Positions 44,446-53,541 of a stretch of DNA of 64,000 nucleotides are shown here, in pieces (the first letter of the stretch is position 1; every line of letters begins with the position of its first letter). Location: the NCBI RefSeq assembly GCF_034651555.1, contig NZ_JAYEEQ010000007.1, forward strand, positions 62,001 to 126,000, written 5' to 3'. The translations under genes were made by a program, and so were the position numbers. Below the pieces are notes generated by a model. It did not search any database and was not told where the DNA came from. It saw only the letters and a program-made list of their open reading frames with translations. The DNA comes from Aurantibrevibacter litoralis. GTDB taxonomy: Bacteria; Bacteroidota; Bacteroidia; Flavobacteriales; Flavobacteriaceae.

Positions 44446-47400
44446 TTACGCCAAAGCTGGTAAAGTCAATGAAAATTCAGATCCCTTTCCTTCTAACGAA
44501 ATTACGGTTAGCGACCCCCCATGCGCTTTTACTATATCGTGGGTAATACTTAACCCAAGTCCAGTTCCTTCCGTGCCTTTTTTGGTAGTGAAGAAGGGTT
44601 GCAGGATTTTGTCTTTGATGTCGTCCGGGATGCCGCAACCATTATCCGTCACTTTAATCCGAATTAAGCCGTTTTCAGAGGTTGTGCAAACCTTGAGTTG
44701 TGCGTTATACGCTGTACCCATCTCCCGACATCTATCCCCATGAGTGCGCATGGCGTCAAAGGCATTGTTGCAAAGATTAAGGATCACTCGGCTGAAATCT
44801 TCACCGATGAGGGATATCTTTGCAATGTTTGGATCCAGTTGCAGGTCTATGGCTACATTGATGGGCTTTTTTCCGGCCCGCATGCCGTGGAATGCCAGAT
44901 TAACGTATTCCTGTACCAGTGCATTCAAATCTGTGGGTTCCATTTTTCCACTTCCGCCCCGACTATGCTGCAACATGGATTTTACGATGCTATCGGCACG
45001 AGTGCCGTGTTGGTATATTTTTTCGAGATTGGATTTTACTACAGTGAGCAACTCCCTAATTTCATCGGAGTTTTCCGGATTGTTGGGCTCATCGAGAGCC
45101 TCAAAAACCTCATCGATCAGTTCTCTGCTGAGGTCTGAAAAATTAGTAACAAAGTTCAGGGGGTTCTTTATTTCGTGGGCGATGCCGGCGGTAAGTTGGC
45201 CAAGTGAGGCGAGCTTTTCCTGTTGTACAAGTTGGGATTGGGTGGCTTGCAGTTCTTTAAGTGCAGCTTCGGCTTTTTCCCGGGCTTGTTTAATGGCTAT
45301 CAAGTCTTTTTCGGCTTGTACCGCTTGTTTTTCTGCAATTTTTAAATCGTTAAAACGCGTATAGGTTAAATTAAATACCGCGGCAAACCGCTCTAATAGG
45401 TCTATGGTTTCTTGGGGTTGTTCTTCGGGTGCCGCCATGCCAATTAAACCTCCCGAAAAATAAGCAATGGTCTGAACGCGTCTTTTTTGCTGTAAACCAT
45501 GAATAAATGGTATCTGCATGACCGTGTTTAAATAATAAAAATAGTCTTTGAGTTCTTTACCGCTCATGTCAATAATGGTAGATTTTTTTTCTTGTTTCCA
45601 GGCATCAACCATCTTTTGAATGGATTTGTTTTCTGAAGGATAGAGTTGAAAATGTTTTTCAATTTTACTGCCATCTTCATTAGTGGCCCATGCTTCAATA
45701 GCCTTACCCTTGTCTTTAATAATTCCAATAAATAAACGATTAGGGGCAATGCCCAAATTTAAGAGTTCTTTAAAAACAATGACAGAGGTATCTGCCAATT
45801 CAGAACTGTGTGCCATGGTCATGGTTCTGGATCTTACCTTTTCAAGTGCCATTTCAATTTGGGCTTCACGGGCACGCATTTCAGCGTTTTGCAAATCGCG
45901 AAAACGGGTGTAGGCAAATGAAAATACTGCCGTAGCTCTCTTTAACAGGTCCCAGCTTTCTTCTGAAATGTCCCCGGGAGCGGCAGCGCCTATAAAGCCA
46001 TCAGAAAATTTGTTGAGGTGATAAGTACGGGTTGGGATGGTGTCACCATAAAATTTACTGGTTGAAAAATGTGTTGATTGTTTTTCGCAATATTGTATCC
46101 ATTCTACGCGATGCTTTCCTGTCATCACAATAGAAGTACTTGGTGATGATGATTTGTAAAACGATTGCATTTTTCTACCTACCCATGTGGCCTTTAAATC
46201 AATAGTCATTTGATCGGAAACAGATTTACCATCTTTCTCGTTTTTGATGGTAAACCAACACTGTGTGGTGTCGTTCTCTTGATCGTGAATATAAATAGAA
46301 CTGGTTTCTAATGCTTCCACACCCAAAGCGCCCATTTCTTCTCGTAGTAATTGCGCCACTTCGATGAGTTCGTTGGGACTTTGCATGGCCAGAGATCTGG
46401 ATCGTACTTTTTCCAGAGCTGCTTCAATCTGGGCTTCTCTTGCCTGAGCTTCTGCTTTTTTGAGGTCTAGGAAACGGGTGTAGGTTTGTTCGAAGACTTT
46501 GGCGAAGCGCTTAAAAATGTTGTGTGCTTTTGGAACGGTTTCATAAGTAATAAACATCACATAACCATATTTGAAATAGCAAATATGGAATATTTGAAAA
46601 GTGGGTAGCGGATGTCCTGCTTCTAGGATACCATCGATGACTTCTCCAAAGATGGGAAGGGTGCGCATAAACTCGTAATGTTTATGAATGAGTTTACCAC
46701 CTAGCTCTTCTACATGAAAAACTTCTCCTTTTTTAAAGGGTTCAGAAAAATCATACCCTATCCCAATTGTAGGCAGTACAAATGGTTTTTGAATAACCCC
46801 TTCGCTACTCATAAAAGCAGTGGCACTTTTTTGGTCTTCTTTCCAAATACAATAGCCGGCACTCCAAGCTGGAATGCCCAATTCTTGTACTTGGAGAAAA
46901 AGGTTGTTGGCTGCCTCAGGTAATTCGTTACTATTTTGCATCGCCATGGTACGCGAACGTACTTTTTCAAGGGCTGCTTCTATTTTGGCCTCCCGCGCTT
47001 GCGCCTCTGCTTTTTTGAGGTCTAGGAAACGGGTATAGGTTTGTTCGAATACTTTGGCAAAGCGCTTAAAGATGGAATGAAACTCAGGTGTTTCATCATA
47101 AGTAATGAACAACAGATAACCTTGTTTGAAATAAGCGGCGTGATTAACTTGCTTTTTGGGTAACGCTATGCCAGCTACCTTTAACTCATCAAATATCTTG
47201 TCAAGTCCAGGGAGGGAGGCCATATAGCTATACATATCCTCCAATTTTTTACCCTCTTGTTTTTCTATATATAGAGGCTCACTAGTATTTGATTTCGCTG
47301 TAAAGCGTTTAAAAATATCTTTATCGGCAGGTGTATCAAATGGCTCAATGGGTCTTCCATCTCCTGAACTCACCCATTGTGAAATGACCGTTTTGTTATG

Positions 47401-49743
47401 ATTAAAAATATTAAAACCACAACTCCAAGGGTTAAGACCCAGACCCTCGATTTGACCGAACATCTCCGATGCAGCTTCAGCCAATTCATCGCTGGATTGC
47501 ATGGCCATGGTTCGGGATCGGACTCGTTCCAATGCCGTTTCAATCTGTGCTTCCCGTGCCTGTTCTTCTGCTTTCTTGAGATCCAGAAAACGGGTGTAGG
47601 CCTGGCCAAAAACCGTTGCAAATCGTATGAAAATCTCGTGTTCTTCATCTGTGAATTCATCCAGGTTGTATCGGCCAAAATTTAAAGTGGCTTCATTTAA
47701 GATCACTGTAAATCGTGCCCATCCGGAAGCATTGAGGATCAGCTCTTTTCTCTTTTTGGGTATTCTTTTGAGGTCAGAGTATTTAAACAGCAGCTTGAAA
47801 TAGGAGTCTTTTTCCGCCTTTGAATAGCGCTCACTGAAATAATCCAGACCTTCGTTCAGTGCGTTGTGATAATTTAAGGTGATGGTATGGTCGATATAGG
47901 GCAGATGAAATTTTTCGAGGTAATCTTGCCCCTCAACATCCAGCCAGATATTTAATCCTGTTTTCCGGTCATAAATATAGTCAGTATAAATTTGAGAGTA
48001 GTGGAGCTGTATACCCAGTTCATGAATTCCTTTTCCGATTTCCCTGACTACATCGATCAGATCATCACTTTTGTGCATTCCCATAGATCGTGCTCTTACA
48101 CGTTCCAAAGCCGCCTCAATCTGTGCTTCCCTTGCCTGTGCTTCGGCTTTTTGGAGGTCGAGAAAGCGGGTGTAGGTCTGCTCAAATTCTTTAGCAAAAC
48201 GCTGGAACACCTCATGCGCTTCTGGTGCGGGGACGAGTGTAATGAATAGGAGGTATCCGTATTTGAAATAGGCTACATGGTCTATCTGGAAATCTACTTG
48301 TCGTAATTTTTCTACCACTTCTTCATCGTCCCCAAGAATACGGAGCGAATGCAGGTAATCATAATGCTGTTTTATCCGTTCCTTTCCAAACTCCTCAATC
48401 CACAAGGTTTCGCCTCGTTGTCCCGCTTCATAGTATTTTAGAAAGATATTTTCCCTTGGGGTTTTGTAAGCAGGTAGCGTGCCTTCCAAGTTGCTAAACC
48501 ATTCGGTAGAATCATGCTCGTTGTAAATGTTGAAAGCGCAGCCTCGCGTAGGAATCCCCAAGTCCACCACCTGCTTGTTGAGCAGGTAGGATACTTCTGC
48601 CAATTCTTCACTGCTTTGCATGGCCATGGTGCGGGCGCGGACGCGCTCCAAAGCGAGTTGAATCTGCGCTTCTCTGGCTTGTGCCTCGGCTTTTTGGAGG
48701 TCCAGGAAGCGGGTATAGGTTTGTTCAAATAGTGCGCTGAACCGCTTGGTAATATGAATCAATTCAGGTGTAAATTCTCCTGGACTAAACGCATAAAAAA
48801 ATCCATGCTCGAAAATGAAACAGTGTTGTATTTCTCTTTCGGGTAATTGTTCTAAAGGAATCTGAATTTTATAGTCAGGCGCAGTATTGAGCATTTGGTA
48901 GTAATTCAGCAAATCTTCCCCTTCCAATACATACTTGTGGAAGGGTACCTGCGCTTTCCAAGCCTTACGGGCACTTTTCAGCAACGGATGCCAGTTCATT
49001 TTCAGGTAACCGATATGCATGTTGACTTCTGCTCCGGTTTTGCGTGCCGTCCAAAGCTGATTGTTTTCATTTTCATGGTTCAGAATGCCGATACCAAAAC
49101 GGGTGCCTTCATCCACACCTAAAGCAGTGAGTTCACTAAACATCTTAACGACACACTTGCCCACATCTGCGCTACTGTGCATGGCCATGGTAATGGCCCT
49201 GACCCGTTCCAGTGCCGCTTCCACCTCTAGTTCCCGGTTTTTTTCTATCAGGTGCGCCGTTTTTTCTGCAACCAAGGCTTCCAATTCTTCCGCCTTTTGC
49301 TTCCAGCTCTCAATGCCCCAGGTATCCTTTTCGCTTTCTACGTGTTCGGGTTTTGATGCATGCCAATGAATCACCTTCCATTGATTGTTTTGGTAGTGTA
49401 AAACCACAGAGAGTCGCATATACATGGTTAGGGTTTCGTCCGCGGTGGTTATATTCATAAACACATCATCCGAAAACACAGCGGTATTTTCGTCATCAGA
49501 AATAAACTGAGACACCGAATCTATATGCCATGTAATAGCAAGCCCCTTGGTTTGTTCCTTTTGAATTTTGAGCAAATCGATAACTCCATTAATACCCTGA
49601 ATCTTTTCATCGATGGCGGTTCCAAATCCCGTGATCTTCTCATCCAAAATTTGGTGTACTACACCGGAATCATCGTTATTTAAGCCAATTTCCCTAAATT
49701 GCCGATAGGTGTTAATCATTGATTGCTGCTTCTCTTTTTTCAT
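44446..49743 (-). CDS. Giant sensor histidine kinase with NTF2-like domain and seven repeated sensor modules
   Basis: A 1765-residue soluble kinase with no signal peptide. Residues about 1-150 are NTF2/SnoaL-like (YMRLSVVLHYQNNQWKVIHW). Then come seven modules of about 190 residues, each starting with A-L-E-[RK]-V-R-[AS]-[RI]-[TS]-x-x-M and ending in [FY]-x-x-x-Y-T-R-F-x-D-L. Linkers are coiled coils (KAEAQAREAQIEAALERVR). The modules look like diverged GAF-type sensors. The C-terminus is HisKA (TAGIAHEIKNPLNFVTNFSD) and HATPase (NLCNNAFDAM, GTGLGLSITHD). No membrane helix is visible, so it should sense inside the cell. Confidence 0.9.
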   Translation of the reverse strand: MKKEKQQSMINTYRQFREIGLNNDDSGVVHQILDEKITGFGTAIDEKIQGINGVIDLLKIQKEQTKGLAITWHIDSVSQFISDDENTAVFSDDVFMNITTADETLTMYMRLSVVLHYQNNQWKVIHWHASKPEHVESEKDTWGIESWKQKAEELEALVAEKTAHLIEKNRELEVEAALERVRAITMAMHSSADVGKCVVKMFSELTALGVDEGTRFGIGILNHENENNQLWTARKTGAEVNMHIGYLKMNWHPLLKSARKAWKAQVPFHKYVLEGEDLLNYYQMLNTAPDYKIQIPLEQLPEREIQHCFIFEHGFFYAFSPGEFTPELIHITKRFSALFEQTYTRFLDLQKAEAQAREAQIQLALERVRARTMAMQSSEELAEVSYLLNKQVVDLGIPTRGCAFNIYNEHDSTEWFSNLEGTLPAYKTPRENIFLKYYEAGQRGETLWIEEFGKERIKQHYDYLHSLRILGDDEEVVEKLRQVDFQIDHVAYFKYGYLLFITLVPAPEAHEVFQRFAKEFEQTYTRFLDLQKAEAQAREAQIEAALERVRARSMGMHKSDDLIDVVREIGKGIHELGIQLHYSQIYTDYIYDRKTGLNIWLDVEGQDYLEKFHLPYIDHTITLNYHNALNEGLDYFSERYSKAEKDSYFKLLFKYSDLKRIPKKRKELILNASGWARFTVILNEATLNFGRYNLDEFTDEEHEIFIRFATVFGQAYTRFLDLKKAEEQAREAQIETALERVRSRTMAMQSSDELAEAASEMFGQIEGLGLNPWSCGFNIFNHNKTVISQWVSSGDGRPIEPFDTPADKDIFKRFTAKSNTSEPLYIEKQEGKKLEDMYSYMASLPGLDKIFDELKVAGIALPKKQVNHAAYFKQGYLLFITYDETPEFHSIFKRFAKVFEQTYTRFLDLKKAEAQAREAKIEAALEKVRSRTMAMQNSNELPEAANNLFLQVQELGIPAWSAGYCIWKEDQKSATAFMSSEGVIQKPFVLPTIGIGYDFSEPFKKGEVFHVEELGGKLIHKHYEFMRTLPIFGEVIDGILEAGHPLPTFQIFHICYFKYGYVMFITYETVPKAHNIFKRFAKVFEQTYTRFLDLKKAEAQAREAQIEAALEKVRSRSLAMQSPNELIEVAQLLREEMGALGVEALETSSIYIHDQENDTTQCWFTIKNEKDGKSVSDQMTIDLKATWVGRKMQSFYKSSSPSTSIVMTGKHRVEWIQYCEKQSTHFSTSKFYGDTIPTRTYHLNKFSDGFIGAAAPGDISEESWDLLKRATAVFSFAYTRFRDLQNAEMRAREAQIEMALEKVRSRTMTMAHSSELADTSVIVFKELLNLGIAPNRLFIGIIKDKGKAIEAWATNEDGSKIEKHFQLYPSENKSIQKMVDAWKQEKKSTIIDMSGKELKDYFYYLNTVMQIPFIHGLQQKRRVQTIAYFSGGLIGMAAPEEQPQETIDLLERFAAVFNLTYTRFNDLKIAEKQAVQAEKDLIAIKQAREKAEAALKELQATQSQLVQQEKLASLGQLTAGIAHEIKNPLNFVTNFSDLSRELIDEVFEALDEPNNPENSDEIRELLTVVKSNLEKIYQHGTRADSIVKSMLQHSRGGSGKMEPTDLNALVQEYVNLAFHGMRAGKKPINVAIDLQLDPNIAKISLIGEDFSRVILNLCNNAFDAMRTHGDRCREMGTAYNAQLKVCTTSENGLIRIKVTDNGCGIPDDIKDKILQPFFTTKKGTEGTGLGLSITHDIVKAHGGSLTVISLEGKGSEFSLTLPALA

Positions 49744-50059
49744 TGGTGTTTAGGTCAAAATAGGATTCTTGCTGCCGATGGTTGTTTTGGGGGTGCTATT
49801 TATACTAAGATCCTTGGTTTAGCACAAGGTACCAATTCTTATTTGGTTTTACTACGATCATACAACTGGTTTTCTCATAATGTAATGACGAGGGGTTAGG
49901 CCATTCACGTCATTCTAAAATTCCAAACGAAGTAACTCAGAATTACATAAATTTGAACTGAATTAAGGACGAATCACTGCGATTTCTATCCCAAACCCCT
50001 TTTTTATTTACCGAAGGCATAACATAAAAACCCAGTTCGATGGTATGATCTTGCCTCGT
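49744..50059. other. Intergenic region upstream of the giant kinase, no gene seen
   Basis: Contains the likely promoter of the giant kinase (minus strand) and nothing else recognised. The DUF6090 remnant and palindrome region starts at about 50060. Confidence 0.4.
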
Positions 50060-50316
50060 ACTACACCTACAAATGGCGTCAAAATCTATCCTAGGCTATC
50101 CTAACTCCAATGTAGAAAACCCGCTCTTGCCTGTCCGGCAGGCAGGCTTTAGGGTTGGGGCAAGGTTCTTGGTCATCAAAATCCCGGTAACTGCGAAGAA
50201 AATTTCACAGATGGTGTATTTAAGGCACGTGCCTACCGAAGTTTTTGCGAAGGCGGGATTTGCGGTTTTCCCTTGTTCAAGCGATTTTTGTCGGATTTTT
50301 CAAAAGAATTTAACAT
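50060..50316 (-). pseudogene. DUF6090 gene remnant
   Basis: Start at 50314-50316. The frame reads like a DUF6090 N-terminus, with an inserted FAKA-type element after the LNKGK region, then a degraded copy of the YLKYGVGEI membrane segment, and a TGxLxT-type junction into an element containing GCCTGTCCGGCAGGC at about 50128-50142. No full-length DUF6090 continues. The 148-bp repeat starts 16 nt upstream of this start. Confidence 0.6.
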
Positions 50317-50332
50317 GATTTTCAATTTTAAT

Positions 50333-50480
50333 TGTCCCGTTATGGACTTTATCTTGGTAGCAAATGGGAATTGTGTTGTTTGCATGTGCCTTTGGGTACA
50401 TTATATATTTCGTACCTAAAGGCACGAGGGTGTAATGCCTCATTGTTTGTTTCTACCCATGTTTTGTCCCTAACGGGACA
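50333..50480. repeat. 148-bp nested inverted repeat, copy 1
   Basis: Outer arms TGTCCCGTTATGGAC (start 50333) and GTCCCTAACGGGACA (end 50480). Inner arms GTGCCTTTGGGTAC and GTACCTAAAGGCAC flank a short AT loop. It lies 16 nt upstream of the remnant start at 50316 (minus strand). Confidence 0.9.
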
Positions 50481-50626
50481 TAAAATGGTTCTGTCAATTA
50501 CCACAAGCACAATTTCGCCAACGCCATATTTAAGGTACGTGCCTAACAAGGCTTTTGCGAAGGCGGGATTTGCGGTTTTCCCTTGTTCAAGCGATTTTTG
50601 TCGGGTTTTTGAAAAGAATTTAACAT
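50481..50626 (-). pseudogene. DUF6090 gene remnant broken in the membrane segment
   Basis: From the start at 50624-50626 the reading gives a VKFFSKTRQKSLEQGKT-like N-terminus, a FAKA-type insert, then YLKYGVGEIVLVVI, at which point copy 1 of the 148-bp repeat begins (next codons DRTILCPVRD). The same breakpoint occurs in the remnant at 52658-52804. Confidence 0.65.
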
Positions 50627-50642
50627 GATTTTCAATTTTAAT

Positions 50643-50790
50643 TGTCCCGTTAGGGACTTTATCTTGGTAGCAAATATGTTTGGTGTTGTTTGAATGTGCC
50701 TTTAGGTACATTATATATTTCGTACCTAAAGGCACGAGGGTGTAATGCATCATTGTTTGTTTCTACCCATGTTTTGTCCCTAACGGGACA
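50643..50790. repeat. 148-bp nested inverted repeat, copy 2
   Basis: TGTCCCGTTAGGGAC starts at 50643 and GTCCCTAACGGGACA ends at 50790; inner arms as in copy 1. It lies 16 nt upstream of the remnant start at 50626. Confidence 0.92.
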
Positions 50791-50847
50791 TACAACGGTT
50801 TTACCTTGTTCAAGAAGTTTTTTACGGATGCCGTATAAGGTTTTCAT
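50791..50847 (-). pseudogene. Short DUF6090 start remnant
   Basis: Codes for MKTLYGIRKKLLEQGKT and then runs into copy 2 of the 148-bp repeat. It lies just past the stop (50866) of the first intact DUF6090 gene. Confidence 0.55.
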
Positions 50848-50865
50848 ATAAGGTTATTACCTTTC

Positions 50866-51567
50866 TTATGGAATTAAAGCCACCAGTTCATCGATTTGAA
50901 CAATAACGCTTTTTACATAATTTCGGGCCGCGTTATAATTGTCCCTGTTTAAAATTAAAATCCGGACTACATTGGTGTGTTCAAAAAAGTGATCCATGGA
51001 AGTTACTTTTACGTACGTTTTAAATTTGAAATCGGTAATATGATCCCTCATTAGGGGCAACCATTCTTCGTTAAAGGACAGCTCAATATCCCCCATTGCC
51101 TTTACCGTATGATTTATTTTATCGTCATAATACTGGCCCAGTTGATGCCTTAATTCGGTGTCAGAAACAATATCCAGTCCCTTGGACTTCAGTACCTCGT
51201 AGGAGTTGGTTATGGGCTGAAAACGATCAAACTGTGCCACATGACCCAACCAATACGGAATACTGTCTGGAAAAGAGTTCCTATGCGCTACTATAATGAG
51301 CTTATTAGATGAATTATACGCCATTTCAAAGTTTCCGGCTATCGTTACCAATGCTTTTTTATCCTGTAGTAGGTTTTCCTTGATCTGTGTTAGAATCTCG
51401 TTTTCAAACACCTTGTTTTTCTTAACCTCATTCCAGGTATTCACTTGCAAGGCAATCAGAATCCCAATGACGACTAATATTATTTCTCCAATGGCATAGG
51501 CTAAATAGCGTGTCACCTTATTTTGCTGAAGGAGTTTTTTGCGAATGTTACGAAAGAATTTGATCAT
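50866..51567 (-). CDS. DUF6090 family protein
   Basis: A 233-residue protein: amphipathic N-terminus MIKFFRNIRKKLLQQNKVTR, then one membrane helix YLAYAIGEIILVVIGILIAL followed by QVNTWNE, and about 190 residues of helical periplasmic domain. This is the DUF6090 pattern. The family is often clustered and of unknown function. The start is 16 nt downstream of copy 3 of the 148-bp repeat. Confidence 0.9.
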   Translation of the reverse strand: MIKFFRNIRKKLLQQNKVTRYLAYAIGEIILVVIGILIALQVNTWNEVKKNKVFENEILTQIKENLLQDKKALVTIAGNFEMAYNSSNKLIIVAHRNSFPDSIPYWLGHVAQFDRFQPITNSYEVLKSKGLDIVSDTELRHQLGQYYDDKINHTVKAMGDIELSFNEEWLPLMRDHITDFKFKTYVKVTSMDHFFEHTNVVRILILNRDNYNAARNYVKSVIVQIDELVALIP

Positions 51568-51583
51568 TGTTTTCTATTTTAAT

Positions 51584-51731
51584 TGTCCCGTTAGGGACTT
51601 TATCTTGGTAGCAAATATGTTTGGTGTTGTTTGATTGTGCCTTTAGGTACATTATATATCTCGTACCTAAAGGCACGAGGGTGTAATGCATCATTGCTTG
51701 TTGCTACCCATATTTTGTCCCTAACGGGACA
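51584..51731. repeat. 148-bp nested inverted repeat, copy 3
   Basis: TGTCCCGTTAGGGAC at 51584; right arm ends at 51731. It lies 16 nt upstream of the intact DUF6090 start at 51567. Confidence 0.93.
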
Positions 51732-51791
51732 TACAACGGTTTTGCCTTGTTCAAGGAGTTTTTTGAGGATGTTGCGGAAGAATTTTAACAT
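51732..51791 (-). pseudogene. DUF6090 start remnant
   Basis: MLKFFRNILKKLLEQGKT encoded from 51791, then the frame runs into copy 3 of the repeat. Together with its 148-bp copy it forms a module of exactly 224 bp that recurs once (next start 52015). Confidence 0.7.
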
Positions 51792-51807
51792 GATTTTCAA
51801 TTTTAAT

Positions 51808-51955
51808 TGTCCCGTTAGGGACTTTATCTTGGTAGCAAATATGTTTGGTGTTGTTTGATTGTGCCTTTAGGTACATTATATATCTCGTACCTAAAGGCAC
51901 GAGGGTGTAATGCCTCATTGTTTGTTTCTACCCATGTTTTGTCCCTAACGGGACA
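51808..51955. repeat. 148-bp nested inverted repeat, copy 4
   Basis: TGTCCCGTTAGGGAC at 51808; right arm ends at 51955. It lies 16 nt upstream of the remnant start at 51791. Confidence 0.93.
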
Positions 51956-52015
51956 TACAACGGTCTTGCCTTGTTCAAGGAGTTTTTTGAGGATGTTGCG
52001 GAAGAATTTTAACAT
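51956..52015 (-). pseudogene. DUF6090 start remnant
   Basis: MLKFFRNILKKLLEQGKT encoded from 52015, identical in layout to the remnant at 51732-51791, then copy 4. The RAYT element starts 16 nt upstream. Confidence 0.7.
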
Positions 52016-52031
52016 GATTTTCAATTTTATT

Positions 52032-52657
52032 TGTCCCGTTAGGGACTTTATATTGGTAGCTTTTTGGTGTGTTAAAATGTTTTTGTGCCTTTAGGTACAT
52101 GATAAAATCATTCAATTGGTTTAAATATATAACGTTCATCAAATTCAATATGGAATTCTTTCAATAATTGTAAATATTCCTCTTGAAATGTTTTGGATTT
52201 ATGATGAAGCTCCTGGTTTTTGATGTAATTAATTACGTAAGGAACTTCTACTTTGGAATATGAAAATGCACCAAACCCCGATTGCCACGAAAATTTTCCG
52301 GGTACAATTTTTTTGCTGTTGATCCATTTTGAAGAATCTTGTTTTATTTGCTTCATCAAATCGGAAAGCGATTGTGTGAGCCGCATCCCAAAAAGAATGT
52401 GAATATGGTCTGGCATTCCGTTTATCTGCAATACTTTATGGTCGTGGTTTTGGATGATGCCCGTGATGTACTTAAACAGTTCGTCCTTCCATTCATTTTT
52501 AATGAGACTTTGCCTGTCTTGCACCGCAAAAACGGTTTGGATATGTATTTGTGTATAAGTGTTTGCCATTATTGCGTGTTTATATTTCGTACCTAAAGGC
52601 ACGAAGATGTAATGCATCCTTGTTTGTTTCTAACCATTTTATGTCCCTAACGGGACA
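52032..52657. mobile_element. RAYT element with the same ends as the 148-bp repeats
   Basis: Starts with TGTCCCGTTAGGGAC at 52032 and ends with GTCCCTAACGGGACA at 52657. The inner arms GTGCCTTTAGGTAC (about 52085-52098) and GTACCTAAAGGCAC (about 52589-52602) are separated by the RAYT gene instead of the 12-nt loop. The element is 626 bp. It looks like an intact parent of the six short copies. Confidence 0.88.
52108..52569 (-). CDS. RAYT transposase (REP-associated Y1 transposase)
   Basis: The chosen start is at 52569 (MANTYTQIHIQT), giving 153 residues, the same length as the other RAYT. An in-frame start at 52617 would run through the repeat arm and is unlikely. Motifs are PDHIHILFGM (HUH), GKFSWQSGFGAFSYSKVEV and VINYIKNQELHHK with the catalytic tyrosine. 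It differs clearly from the RAYT at 38671 in sequence, so the two mobilise different palindrome families. It sits between the inner arms of a larger copy of the 148-bp repeat. Confidence 0.9.
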   Translation of the reverse strand: MANTYTQIHIQTVFAVQDRQSLIKNEWKDELFKYITGIIQNHDHKVLQINGMPDHIHILFGMRLTQSLSDLMKQIKQDSSKWINSKKIVPGKFSWQSGFGAFSYSKVEVPYVINYIKNQELHHKSKTFQEEYLQLLKEFHIEFDERYIFKPIE

Positions 52658-52804
52658 TAAAATGGTTCTGTCAATTACCACAAGCACAATTTCGCCAACG
52701 CCATATTTAAGGTACGTGCCTGCCGAAGCTTTTGCGAAGGAAGGATTGGTAGTCTTCCCTTGTTCAAGCAATTTTTGTCGGATGTTGCGGAAGAATTTTA
52801 ACAT
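52658..52804 (-). pseudogene. DUF6090 gene remnant broken in the membrane segment
   Basis: Start at 52802-52804: MLKFFRNIRQKLLEQGKT, a TNPSFAKASAGT insert, YLKYGVGEIVLVVI, then the RAYT element. Breakpoint and insert are the same as in the remnant at 50481-50626. Confidence 0.7.
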
Positions 52805-52812
52805 AGTATAAT

Positions 52813-53541
52813 CTATTTTAGATCATTTAATTCTCGATCTACAGCTTCTAGTAACTTTAGGTTAGTTGTGCTAAATGAGGACAGTGTTTTTAACGTACCT
52901 ATATTATTATCTCGAAATGGGATCAATTCGGTCAATAAATCATCTTTAAAAGCAGGATCGTGAATGTCTTTTACAATAACCTTTACTTCTTTATCCAGCA
53001 TTTTAAAATGTCTTTTCAGTCTTGGTGCACCTTCAAAAATATTAATGAAAAATGATTCTATATCCTTAATGCTATGTTGTGCTTTATTCTGTTCATATTC
53101 ATAATATCTGGAGAGCTGGGTACTTAATTCTCTGTTGGAGAGTTGCAGCGAAGAAAACTTAAGCATTTCGTAGGCATTTCCTATTGGATAATACCTTTCA
53201 AAAGTGAACGCCCAGGCAAGATGGATACTGATGCTATCTTCATGCATAGTGCCCTCAGGCACGTAAGATAGTATGCCATTAATGGCAATAGCAGCTTTTC
53301 TCCTTTTTTGAATGATCTCATCAATGATAGACTTATCTTCTATTAAATTGTTGCGCAGCTCCGCGAGAAGGTAAATTTCATAATTTTTATTTTTTGAAGA
53401 TTCATTCCAGGTATTGATTTGTAGGGCAATCAAAATACCAATGACCACCAAGAGGATTTCGCCGATAGCGTAGAAGAAGTAGTTGCTAACTTTGTTTTGA
53501 TCTATAAGTTTTTCTCGGATGTTGCGGAAGAGTTTTATCAT
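52813..53541 (-). CDS. DUF6090 family protein
   Basis: A 242-residue DUF6090 protein: MIKLFRNIREKLIDQNKVSN, helix FYAIGEILLVVIGILIALQI, NTWNE, then a helical periplasmic domain. Its start overlaps the upstream DUF6090 stop by 4 nt (53538-53541), so the two are co-translated. No 148-bp repeat lies before this start. Function unknown. Confidence 0.9.
   Translation of the reverse strand: MIKLFRNIREKLIDQNKVSNYFFYAIGEILLVVIGILIALQINTWNESSKNKNYEIYLLAELRNNLIEDKSIIDEIIQKRRKAAIAINGILSYVPEGTMHEDSISIHLAWAFTFERYYPIGNAYEMLKFSSLQLSNRELSTQLSRYYEYEQNKAQHSIKDIESFFINIFEGAPRLKRHFKMLDKEVKVIVKDIHDPAFKDDLLTELIPFRDNNIGTLKTLSSFSTTNLKLLEAVDRELNDLK

Noticed and set aside
50332..50753. Frames of 60-134 codons in both strands of the 148-bp repeats, recurring at each copy
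   Set aside because: They recur because the DNA repeats; they combine a DUF6090 start with repeat arms and have no domain. The repeated protein sequence is not independent evidence of selection.
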